From: Phytophthora colocasiae
Lineage: Eukaryota > Oomycota > Peronosporomycetes > Peronosporales > Peronosporaceae
NCBI GenBank assembly: GCA_018806915.1
Contig: JAGKQI010000101.1
Location: forward strand, 1,550,001-1,614,000
Direction: 5' to 3'
DNA: 64,000 nucleotides
Part shown: piece by piece, positions 49,848 through 59,244 of the stretch
Layout of the letters: each line of letters begins with the position of its first letter
Numbering within the stretch: position 1 is the first letter of the stretch
Made by a program: the position numbers and the translations under genes
The notes under the pieces: model-generated
Seen by the model: the letters and a program-made list of their open reading frames with translations, nothing else
Databases searched by the model: none
What the model was told of the DNA's origin: nothing

Positions 49848-50710
49848 GGAAGGCCGTGTCGAAAGCGAAGTACCAGTAGAAGTCAATGTTGTGCGAGCGA
49901 GACACATGGTACAAGTCCGTAAAGTACTTGGCTTGGTTGGCGGGGGAGGCCACACTAGCTCCGGGGTAGAAGCCAGCTGAGTTCCATCCCGTCTCGGAGA
50001 TTACGAACTTCTTACCCTTCTTGGCAGCGAGAACTCGCAGGTCCTTCAAGTCATCCAGCGTCTTCGCAACGCTCTCGTTCACGTCGTCACCGTATTCGAT
50101 ATACTGGTAGTTGACAGAGACGTAGTCCACAGCATCCACGAGCTGGGGGTTGTCGTTGTAGACATCGACAGTGTCGGCAAGAGTGACGGGAGTATTTTTA
50201 CCGCGGCTACGGAGGTAGTCGCGAATCTCCTTCACGTAGCTGATGGCCGTATCCGCAATGAACTTGTCGTACATGTAGATGGCAACATCAAAACCAACAA
50301 CGTTGTCATCGTAAAGTCCCGAGTCAATGAGGGCAGCCAACTTCGTTTTCTCCTTCTGCAGTGTGTCGTGGTTGAACGTCGTCCAGATGCCAAGGTCGAC
50401 TTTCAGACCGGCGTTCTTGGCAGCCGGGAGAATGACTTCAGCCTGGTTGCAATCGATCAGAGAGTAGATGCGAACCTTGTCGGTGACGCCCTTGAGTGCA
50501 TACAGATCCTTCTGCATCTCGGATGCTGACTTGCACTTGACGTTTTCCGGTTCGTTGTCCAGACCCTTGCGGGGAATGTAGTTGACACCGGGAAACTTGA
50601 CGTTAAGAGCGTCGGCATTACTGGAAAGCAGAAGCACCATGGAGGCGACGAACGGGGCGAAAAGGAATCTCATGACAAGAGATTGTCGAGGTAAGTGTGA
50701 CGAACCCGGG

Positions 50711-50727
50711 GAAATTGAAAGTGAGAA
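50711..50727 (-). promoter_or_regulatory. Inr/FPR core promoter of GH17 copy D
   Basis: Reverse strand TTCTCACTTTCAATTTC, identical to the other copies. The inverted-repeat arm ends about 100 bp further on, near 50824. Confidence 0.7.
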
Positions 50728-50824
50728 ACAGAATACACGTGCACGAACGACCTACGAATCGTTGGCAACGATAGAGCGCTGCATCCGGCACAACAAGTGA
50801 GCTCTGCTGCCTCCCAAATCGCTT

Positions 50825-51370
50825 TACTGTCTACCTTATAAACGTGGCGTGTACAGTATCCATATTCTGCGTGATAGCTTTGCAGCGAACTTTGTTTCCT
50901 ACATGTGTTGTGCCACGTTGCATAAGTTTAGTTGTGTCTCTGGCTAAAAATTAATAGTGTTTGAGCTCCATCAGCCAAAGTGCAGTTCTTTACGTGCCTT
51001 TTTCTTCTGGGCACACCCTGGCTCAGGTTTGAGTGCTTTCGTTTTGTACATGTACGAGCGCTCACGTTATCACTGGAAGCAGCAAACAGACATGACAAGC
51101 AGCTCCTAAACTTTCTCTTGCTTGTCACGCTATCACCTTGTGCATACCGTATTCACCAGGTAACATTTGAGAGTATTGTGCAATCGCCAAACTACATACG
51201 ACAACCATTGGAATTTGTCCGTGTTACAGGAGATCCTCGCTATCCTTCGCATGCGATTGCTGAGCGACAACTTCTCACAGTAGCCACTACATTACCGACA
51301 GCAGAATTCCTTGATTAAGCAGGTCCAACATTGATTGATTGTGGCCGTATCTGCCTCTTGGAATTTGTAC
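50825..51370. other. Arm boundary and unrecognised sequence
   Basis: Homology to the repeated units stops near 50824. The following 545 bp carry a 112-codon forward ORF (50980-51318). Its second half (YIRQPLEFVRVTGDPRYPSH, AERQLLTVATTLPTAEFLD) reads like protein, possibly a gene fragment, but I recognise nothing. It ends just before the coilin stop codon. Confidence 0.4.
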
Positions 51371-53052
51371 CTACACCGCTGTCTGCTCCAGCGAAGAGTA
51401 ACTGGGCCCACTCAAGAACCGCAATTCGCTTAGCTCGCTCTTCTGAACAGCATATTGTTCGCCACTTTGCATTTCACAGAAGTCCACGGAATCGCCATTG
51501 GCTCGAAGAGTCCAGCTTGACACCTCGATAGAATTTCCATCGACAGATTGCACTTGGCCGCACTTCCACTCGCTAAGCACCGGCTGCCACGTTTCGAGAC
51601 ACAGCGTGAGCGTCTTGAAGGCAATTACATCTTTTGGCTCAAAACTCGACGTTTCCGCAGACCCAGTCGGATATGAAGCCAACGCTTTTGCTACATCCTG
51701 GACACATCAGTTAGACATTAGAGTTTTCAACCAGCCCAATAGATAAAAGTACATACCGGAGATGGAGAGTTACACCCGCTAGATTCGTCTGCCTCCTTGT
51801 CCAGTACACTGGCTACGATTTCGTACGGCCGCTTCCATCGCTCTTCGTATTTACCTTTGCCGTTCCTGTTGGATGCACCGCTGTCGTCGCTGTTTCTATT
51901 AGTCCAGGAAGACTGACGATCAGGATCACGAGAGTCTCCTGGTTGGTGGTTACCCGAAGACGAAGGACCATACTTTGCCAATTCTGGTGCTTTGGACTGC
52001 CGAGCTGCCGTGCTGTTTGATCTTGGTACCGATTCAGACAAATCCTCATCGCGTTGCACAACAACTTGATCACCAGTCTCTTCATCAAAGAGGACATGAC
52101 CCTTTGCACGGGGAATGCGTCGAGACTCAGCAACGGTATGATGCACATGTCTCTCTGATGTCGAACCTTGGCTCGCTTGTTCTGAACCAGTCACATTTTG
52201 CTCTTGCCCATTCGACACAATATCCTTGCTAGACGGTAGACTTGCGGTATCTCCTGCCATCTCTGTCTGTTTGGTATTCCTTGTTCGTCCTCCATTGCGC
52301 TGTCTCAATCGCCGGCGTCTCCTCCGTGGCCCTTTTCCATTTGGTTCTGGACCTTTAGCCTTGCCACCTCCTGCACCATTGGACGGTTTGACAGAACCTG
52401 CTGATTTAGCTTTCCCTGACTGCTGCTTGTTTGCGGTTGCCACTGTTGCCGTGCTCTCCTTTTGTTGGGATTGATATGAACCCTCCGAATCGCTACTACT
52501 GCTGCTGGAACTATCACTTGGGCTGTCATCTGAGCTGCTACTACTCGAATCTGAGCTTGAACTGTCACTTGAGCTGCTGCTACTCGAACTGGAGCTCTCC
52601 ACCTTGCTCTTCTGCAACTTTGCAGAGTGAAGCTTCCGAATGCCGCAAGGATTCAAAACTCGCTGACCTTTCACTGCCTTCGCCTTCTTGCTTGGCTGTT
52701 TCTCGGTCTTTTTCACACGCAACTTACGCTTTCTCGGCTTTGCACTCTCCGAACAGAACGTATCCGTGCCGTTGTCCTCGCTCTCCAATGGAGGGCAATG
52801 CACCACGACTGTATCGTTGTCCCGCACGATGCGGATGCTCTGCGTGGCCAACAACGGCAGCTCCTCGAGTCGGAGCTCCAGTCCCTTAGGGCATCGTTTG
52901 CGCAGCTCAAACTCCAGAAGCAGTGCGTGAGTCAGATCGCCCACGAGCTTCGCCTCTCTGGGAACCAGATACCAACACGACGAGAATCCTCTGCGCCGCT
53001 GTACGTCGCGCCCCACGTCATCCGCGAACACGAGCCGCACTCGGACGTCCAT
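51371..53052 (-). CDS. Coilin-like Cajal-body protein
   Basis: Two exons: 53052-51757 and 51697-51371, with a 59-bp intron (GTATGT...CAG) in phase 0, giving about 540 aa. The N-terminus (MDVRVRLVFADDV, SSCWYLVP, VGDLTHALLLEF, LPLLATQSIRIVRDNDTVVV) matches the coilin self-association domain. The middle is low-complexity: Lys/Arg-rich blocks (KPRKRKLRVKKTEK), a Ser/Asp run of about 45 residues, and Arg-rich GPRRRRRRLRQR. The C-terminus (FEPKDVIAFKTLTLCLETWQ, EWKCGQVQSVDGNSIEV) fits the coilin Tudor-like domain. Coilin scaffolds Cajal bodies, where spliceosomal snRNPs mature. The start is the ATG of MDVRV; an upstream in-frame GTG is unlikely. Confidence 0.82.
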
Positions 53053-53185
53053 TATTGTCACCTGTACTAATAATTTATATTTTTGACACGAATCAAAAGT
53101 AACAGGTTTTCCCCTCGTTTATGAACCCGACGACGCGCCCTACGTCACTGACTTCAGAGGTACATACGTTGAATCTATCAGAATA

Positions 53186-55437
53186 ATGGAGCGCGTTACC
53201 CGACTGCATGCGCAGCTTCGTGCGTCCCCAGGGCCGTCGCCTGTGCCCAATACGTTTGTGTCGCCTAGAGACGCTGTCTGTCCGCAACACGTCTATGATA
53301 CTGTGCTTTCTCCTGCCGCGCTCGAGTTTGTGGCAGATTTGGCGGCAGTTTTCCAGATAGCAGTCGACCAGGTAACTATGACCATTTATGTCATTTGTAC
53401 ATGTACGACCACTGTGTTATTTACCTCTTTTATGATCTTAAGCTTCATGCAGAGCGTCAAGCTCGACGTCTGGCGACGGAGAATGGAGCTATGCCCCATT
53501 TCCTGGAGGAGACGCGCGCGATCCGTGAAGATGCGAGCTGGAGAGTGGATCCGCAGCCGGAAATGCTGAAAGATCGACGAGTTGATATCGGAGATGTGTC
53601 TCCTGCTAACAGGAAATTTCTGCTACATGCAATGAACTCTGGAGCTCAGGTATGAGTGGGTAGCAAAGTGTTGGGGGTTGTGTGCTTTTGGTCATTTTGG
53701 TTTGGGTGCAAATGCAGGGTGTGCAAGTGGATTTCGATGACGGACACTGTCCGACGTGGAACAACACGATCAAGGGTCATTTCAACGTGCTCCAGGCTGC
53801 ACAAGGCTTGCTGGAGGTGGGAGGGGAGACAATTGTTGAGAAACCTGCACTTTTGGTCATTCGACCACGAGCATGGAACATGGATGAGCAGGTGCGTATT
53901 GGCAGTGTTGATGGTTTGGTTTGTATTGTGCACTTATTACTTTTTCCGCTGCAGCACATGATAGTAAACGGACGCGTTGTGCCTGGTGCGCTTTTTGATT
54001 TTGGGATGCACCTATTTCACAGGTATGTGGCATGCCATTCGATTCTGATGCTGTAGCTAACAGAACGCAACCGTGCATTATTCCAGCGGCAAGCATCTTC
54101 TAAAGAAGGGAACGGGTCCTTTCTTGTATCTCCCAAAGGTATGAGTGACCGACACATAGCACTCATGTTTTTGGAGAGATACTTACTTAAGAATTTGCGT
54201 TCGTTGCTACAGTTGGAAGGATACAAGGAAGCCGCATTGTGGCGAAAAATCTTTGAGTACACGGAAAAGAAACTCAATTTCCCTCATGTACACTCAGTTA
54301 GAGTTACTGCTACATATACTGTATATGCTGGGATTCTAAGACTGTGATTTTTTGTCTGACCTTCGCAGGGAAGCATCAAGGCGACGGTGCTGATCGAGAA
54401 TATCTTTGCTGCGTTCGAGATGGATGAGATTCTTTTTGAGCTTCGTCACCACTCGTCTGGGCTCAACTGTGGCATGTGGGACTACACGGCATCTATTGTG
54501 GTTAACTTCCGCCATCAGGCTGCGTTCTTGCTGCCAGACCGCCAGCAATACGTGTCGATGACATCCGATTTTCTCAGGTATGCATGCTGCAAGCTGCATT
54601 CTACACTTTATTTGAGATAAGTTCGGCCTTACAATGTTAACACACTGTAGATACTACATGGATCTGCTGATTCTCACATGCAAGCGCCGCCACGCACCGG
54701 CAACTACTGGAATGGTTCCGTTTGTGCTAGCAGAGCTGCCATCGGACATGCCACAATCTCAAGCTATTGAAAAGGCTCGCTCTGGAAAAACTCTGGAAGC
54801 TTTGGCTGGATCTGACGGTGCATTGGTGTACGATCTTGCGCTTGTCAAATCCATAGCGGAAGTTTTCACAGCTGCAGGTGACCGCACAGCCAAAGAGTTC
54901 GCATCCCCTTTTGCTATCGATGAATCACTGTTCACTGAAAAGCTTCTCACCCTGCCTCGAGGGGATGTGACACTGCGGTCGGTGGAAATGAATGTCCGGG
55001 TGATTCTTTTGTACACGCTTCACTGGTTGTACGGGCACGGCACAGTTATCGTGAATGGATGCGTGGAAGACTCAGCTACGGCCGAAATCTCGCGTGCGCA
55101 GTTGTGGCAGTGGGTATACCATCACGTGCCAGTCACCGGAACATCACAGCAAGTTGATGCCTCGTAAGACGTTATCCTTATCAATTTTCGCTCTCATGGA
55201 CACATTTCCACTCATCTGACACTTGTGGCGTGTTGTTGTGAATGCAGACTCATTGAAGAAATGCTGTTGAAGGTCATTCACGAAAAACGTACGAAACGCC
55301 ATCCACCTCAGTATATTGAAGCTGCGCGCCAGCTTGTTCTGTTGCTGTCAACGATGCGTTCCCCTCCTGCCTTTATCACGACGTTTCTTTATCAGAAAGA
55401 GGCATTGATGAAGACCCTCGAGCATTTTAAGAATTGA
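53186..55437 (+). CDS. Malate synthase
   Basis: Nine exons: 53186-53371, 53455-53649, 53718-53891, 53955-54022, 54087-54138, 54213-54287, 54369-54577, 54651-55163, 55248-55437. They sum to 1662 bp (553 aa), the usual length. The enzyme condenses glyoxylate with acetyl-CoA to malate in the glyoxylate cycle. Recognised stretches: PHFLEETRAIREDASWRV, VDFDDGHCPTWNNTIKGH, GTGPFLYLPKLEGYKEA, IKATVLIENIFAAFEMDEIL and the signature HSSGLNCGMWDYTAS (often GRWDYIFS). Introns are 62-84 bp with GT..AG. The 3' site of intron 1 (53455 versus 53453) was chosen to keep frame. The C-terminus HFKN is not a PTS1. The gene is convergent with the remodeller gene, 79 bp apart. Confidence 0.93.
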
Positions 55438-55516
55438 GAGTCTCATGAGCACTGGTGGCAGCACGTTTGAAATATACGGGTAGTATTGACATGATTGACA
55501 TCGAGATCTATAAAGC

Positions 55517-57757
55517 TCAAGCAAAACTTTCCATTTCCATCGACGCAGACGCATTTTCCACCACTTCGTAACCTTTGCCCTTGAATGGAATCACCTCAGA
55601 GCCCACCGATGCTTCGTTCTCATCCCTGGTGTGTTTAACAAAACTCCTGACAACCAACTCGCGATCCAGAATCTGATTCAGTTCGTCACCGGAAATTCCT
55701 CCACTTTCGACGCCTGCGCGAATTTCCACGTCATCCTTTAGAAGCAGCTCCAGCTCTGAATTCGTGAGCTTGGCATTTTCTGCTGGCGTTTCCCGCTGCT
55801 TGAACCCTCCACGCTGAATGACGACGCGTTCAAGCTTACGTTTCTCAAAAGCTCGTTGAGTCATACGGTCCTCGAAAGAGTTTTCAGTCACAAGACGATA
55901 CACAATGATCTCGTTCTTTTGACCAATTCTGTGACAACGGTCCATGGCTTGATTGTCCTGTTGCGGGTTCCAGTCGGAATCGTAGAAAATGACAGTGTCA
56001 GCAGCGATGAGGTTGATACCAAGACCACCTGCGCGCGTAGACAGCATGAACACGAAAATGTTGTCCTCATCATTAGCCGAAGTTGAACCGGCGGAAACCT
56101 TGTTAAACTTCTCCATTTGGTCGACACGGTCTTCCAGTTTCGTATTGCCATCCAGTCTGCAGTAGCTGTAATCGCGCATGAGAAGAAAGTCTTCCAGAAT
56201 ATCCAACACTTTCGTCATTTGGCTGAAAATAAGCACCTTGTGTCCCTTGCGCTTCAGCTCTTTCAACATCCGGTCGAGCACCTTTAGTTTGCCGGAATTC
56301 TGCACGATTCTCTCGTCCGTAACTACATCCCCTTTTGCCGACAACGGCTCGTCGAAAAGGTAAGGGTGTAGGCAACACTTTCGCAAGTGCATCATTTTGT
56401 TTCTCAGTGTCCTGGTGTTAAACTTCTTGTGAGCTTGAAACTTGCCATACTTTTGTTCCATAGCGTCTGCAAGAGTGCCGTCACAAATCATGTTGTAGTA
56501 CTCACGTTGCATCGGAGTCATGGAGCAGTAAACGAAAATCTCCGTCTTTGAGACCATTTCCTTCACGACATCTACCTTGAGCCGGCGAAGAAGGAATGGT
56601 CGAAGGATCTCATGCAGCTTCGCAATAACTTCAACCTTCTTTTCACCTTGTAGCACATCTTGCGCCGCTACAGATTCACCTGCTGCAGCAGCATTGGCCA
56701 CTGCATCAGGGGTAAACGAGAACCAACTTTCGAAAAGCTCCAGATCATCAAATACGTCAGGCAAAATAAAGTTGAGCAACGACCACAACTCCGTCAAGTT
56801 GTTTTGCAACGGTGTGCCTGTCAATAGGAGTCGGTTCTCCGAGCGTCCACGTTTCAGCTCACGCACGAGTTTACAGTCCATATTTTTCAGCCGGTGGCCT
56901 TCGTCAATCACCATGTACTTCCACACAAAGCGAGACCTACTAAAGGTCCTGGAATCTGACAGCATCACTTCATATGAAGAAATGACTACTGGAAAATCCA
57001 CATCGTTCCTCTTCGTGCTGCTAAGCTCGTTCTTGCGCATTAGCATTCGCTCCTGCTTTGTCCCGTGGTAGATAACCACCGGCATACTCGGAGCCCACTT
57101 GCGAAACTCCGTTGCCCAGTTCATCAGAGTCGACAGCGGAGCCACAATGAGGTGAGGACCACGCACACCAAGAGCCTTCAAATGAGCTAGAAGACCAATC
57201 ACTTGAATCGTCTTACCCAATCCCATTTCATCGGCCAGAATACCGTTGAGACCGTTCTCGAACAAATTGCACATCCATCGAATGCCTTCCAATTGGTAGT
57301 CGCGTAGTGTGCCGCCCGTCATAAGCTTAGGATGCTTGAACGCCACCTTCTTAGGCTGTTTACGTGTGTCCATGGCCGTATCTCCCTGCACCTCACGCAG
57401 CTTGTCCACACCCTTTTTCGCTTTCTTCGTCGAGTCTTTCGATGATTTCTTACTGCGTTTGCGTTTACCCGTCGTGATCTCTTCTTCCTCTTCAACCTCA
57501 GCAACTTCACTGACTGTAGCGGCGCTCTCCATGTTGGAAAACAAAAAGCTCGAGTATAGACTGGCCTTCTCCAGCAGCGAGTCCAGCTTGGCGATTTTCT
57601 CGCCCGTCACCTGCTCCGACTCCGCTTCGGCCGGCGCTTCCTTGGCCTCGCGCTCTCTACGCTCCTTACGCTCCTCCTCCTCGATCTTCTCCAAGGCCAC
57701 GAGGTCAGGCATGGCCTGTTGAGCCCTTGAATCATCTGGGAATGCGCTAGCGACCAT
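55517..57757 (-). CDS. SNF2-family chromatin remodeller, LSH/DDM1 (HELLS) type
   Basis: A 746-aa single-exon protein from ATG 57757 (a GTG just upstream is disregarded). The N-terminal 130 residues are charged coiled coil with a nuclear signal (GKRKRSKKSSK). Then the SNF2 ATPase: LRDYQLEGIRWMCNLFENG, P-loop DEMGLGKT (about 179), DEGH box (about 283), LLLTGTPLQNNLTELWSLLN, and the helicase C domain KVLIFSQMTKVLDILEDF, LSTRAGGLGINLIAADTVI, DRCHRIGQ. DEGH, WKYMVIDEGHRLKN and FDDLELFESWFSF are closest to HELLS/DDM1, which remodels nucleosomes to allow DNA methylation and transposon silencing. The Inr/FPR promoter is immediately upstream. Confidence 0.9.
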   Translation of the reverse strand: MVASAFPDDSRAQQAMPDLVALEKIEEEERKERREREAKEAPAEAESEQVTGEKIAKLDSLLEKASLYSSFLFSNMESAATVSEVAEVEEEEEITTGKRKRSKKSSKDSTKKAKKGVDKLREVQGDTAMDTRKQPKKVAFKHPKLMTGGTLRDYQLEGIRWMCNLFENGLNGILADEMGLGKTIQVIGLLAHLKALGVRGPHLIVAPLSTLMNWATEFRKWAPSMPVVIYHGTKQERMLMRKNELSSTKRNDVDFPVVISSYEVMLSDSRTFSRSRFVWKYMVIDEGHRLKNMDCKLVRELKRGRSENRLLLTGTPLQNNLTELWSLLNFILPDVFDDLELFESWFSFTPDAVANAAAAGESVAAQDVLQGEKKVEVIAKLHEILRPFLLRRLKVDVVKEMVSKTEIFVYCSMTPMQREYYNMICDGTLADAMEQKYGKFQAHKKFNTRTLRNKMMHLRKCCLHPYLFDEPLSAKGDVVTDERIVQNSGKLKVLDRMLKELKRKGHKVLIFSQMTKVLDILEDFLLMRDYSYCRLDGNTKLEDRVDQMEKFNKVSAGSTSANDEDNIFVFMLSTRAGGLGINLIAADTVIFYDSDWNPQQDNQAMDRCHRIGQKNEIIVYRLVTENSFEDRMTQRAFEKRKLERVVIQRGGFKQRETPAENAKLTNSELELLLKDDVEIRAGVESGGISGDELNQILDRELVVRSFVKHTRDENEASVGSEVIPFKGKGYEVVENASASMEMESFA

Positions 57758-57782
57758 CACTCTTCACTTTTGCAACTGCCGT

Positions 57783-57800
57783 GCAAAATGCGGAATGGGA
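57783..57800 (-). promoter_or_regulatory. Inr/FPR core promoter of the remodeller gene
   Basis: Reverse strand TCCCATTCCGCATTTTGC fits the consensus GCTCATTYYNCAWTTT closely and lies about 25 bp before the ATG. Confidence 0.75.
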
Positions 57801-58640
57801 CGCGCCGTTGACCATCCGCTGGTAAAATGGCGCCAATGCTTGTCATTTGACAAAAATGGAGTATTTTCATCCAATAAGAAGATAATGTAGCCATCTGAAG
57901 CATCACTTCAAGTACTACATCTGCTGATATTTGACTACCGTGAAGTCACAATATTTTGTATCCATATTGAAGAAGGCCACACTCTTCAGAACACATCCAA
58001 CAAACCACAGCAGAATTATTATCATATTTATCATATTTAGCACTGGGTTATTCCTACTGGTGTCCCTATGCTACGATATATGGATGTAGGTGGCTACGTA
58101 ACCTCACAACGCGTACGCTGCGAGTCTTTCCACCCACATTGGTTCCCGAGCCCCCCGCTACTTGTATGACCATCCACGCTTGAACGCCCTCATCCATCTG
58201 CAGAAGGTTGTCTTGCTTCGACTGTTGGAATAGTGCAAGACATTTGACTGCATTTTAGCACGACCTTCTTGTTCGACAGGTTCGAGGACTTCTGCTTGGA
58301 GACCACCATTGCGCGCATTCGCAGTTCCTTCAAACCATTCACCGGACTCGGCGCGTGGCCCTTGATGCCGATCATAACTTGGCCCTTCTTCGGCGGACTG
58401 CGAGTAGAGGTACATCTCGTCGGGCGGGCGGAACTCCGTGCTTGAATGGGGTGTTTCCATCGCGGCAAATTGCGGATTGACAGGATAGCACCAAGGCGTT
58501 AGGAGGCTCCGCCTGAAGTCACTTGCACTTCAAGCCTTCGATATTACATGCAGCTGCGCTCAGCCATCAAGCGTGGTGACAAAAAAGGCATACGCCACTC
58601 GTCTTTGGTCGTCTTGGTCGGTAGGTTACCACTTGACTTT
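57801..58640 (-). other. Intergenic region with one unrecognised small ORF
   Basis: A 100-codon reverse ORF (58158-58460; METPHSSTEFRPPDEMYLYS, then a charged stretch) overlaps another frame (58190-58468) that also reads protein-like (ELRMRAMVVSKQKSSNLSNK). A small spliced gene using both frames is possible. No family or promoter is recognised. The rest is AT-rich. Confidence 0.3.
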
Positions 58641-58646
58641 AGTATA

Positions 58647-58668
58647 CCTCCATTAGCCCAGTTGGTAC
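58647..58668 (+). repeat. tRNA-like (A-box) sequence
   Basis: CCTCCATTAGCCCAGTTGGTAC contains TAGCCCAGTTGG, a perfect match to the RNA polymerase III A-box (TRGYNNAGYNGG). It lacks a matching T-arm/B-box, so it is a tRNA or SINE relic, immediately followed by a MITE copy. Confidence 0.45.
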
Positions 58669-58748
58669 AGTTTTCTGCCTCAATAAAGAAGTTGGAGTCT
58701 GCATGCAATCGACAAGGTTATGCAGCTCGGAAGGTTATCGGTTTTACG
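58669..58748. mobile_element. Partial copy of the 163-bp MITE
   Basis: In reverse orientation to the copy at 25893-26055: TTCTGCCTCAATAAAGAAGTTGGAGTCTGCATGCAA-type end, an internal deletion, then GCAGCTCGGAAGGTTATCGGTTTT; the second terminal repeat is missing. It is preceded by GTAC. It lies directly upstream of the small secreted-protein ORF. Confidence 0.75.
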
Positions 58749-58756
58749 GATTAAGC

Positions 58757-59187
58757 ATGAGCGTAAGGTTGGCACTGCTTGTGGCATTGCTCGCGGAGAC
58801 TGCTAGCTTTACATATTCAAGAAGTGCGATCAATGAAATAAACGAACAAGTTGATGGGAACAAGCGGCTAGCTGTTGGAGGCTGGATTCAAACGGATGAA
58901 GACGTGACAACGATCGACAGCGACATCTTGCCAGACTATTGGGTGTGTTGCTTGTTCACTTTGTAGCAGAAGTTAGTATATTTTTTAATGGAAAGTTGCG
59001 ATGACAGGACCCGCGTGCTGGTCTGAAGATTGGAGTGGATCATCGGGTCCCCACAAATGGAGCGGAACCGCCCGAGCAGCTCGTCAAGGTGACCGACCGC
59101 AAGCACAAGTTCCCCGTGTTCGCCACAATCTGCTCACTGACTTTTCTCGCTACTGTTGTTACATTGCTTATTGTCTGTACAAACTAG
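58757..59187 (+). CDS. Small candidate secreted or membrane protein
   Basis: Tentative model: exon 58757-58942, 86-bp intron (GTGTGT...AAG), exon 59029-59187, giving 114 aa. The start MSVRLALLVALLAETASFTY is a good signal peptide. It is followed by SRSAINEINEQVDGNKRLAVGG, whose NKRLAVGG lies roughly where a degenerate RXLR-type motif would be. The second exon ends with a hydrophobic helix (FPVFATICSLTFLATVVTLL), suggesting a membrane anchor. Unspliced, the first exon would give 69 aa. The 3' splice site has a poor pyrimidine tract, so the model is uncertain. No family is recognised. Confidence 0.45.
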
Positions 59188-59244
59188 AAAAAGGAAACAG
59201 TAGTTTTCTACATCATGGACATTCCTCATTATATTGTAAAACGC

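Larger units (their letters stand above)
42515..50673 (-). pseudogene. GH17-lectin gene copy D, split by a Ty3/gypsy element
   Basis: The N-terminal part is 50673-49848 (signal peptide, barrel with SETGWNSAG, to FDTAF) and the C-terminal part 42999-42515 (lectin domain with NQKWTF and NQQWSV). After removing one GGAAG and the element they total 1311 bp, the exact length of the intact 436-aa gene. I see no other frame lesion. The acid/base segment is again GFDVAIY. It has an Inr/FPR promoter and is convergent with PEPCK copy 6. Confidence 0.92.
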
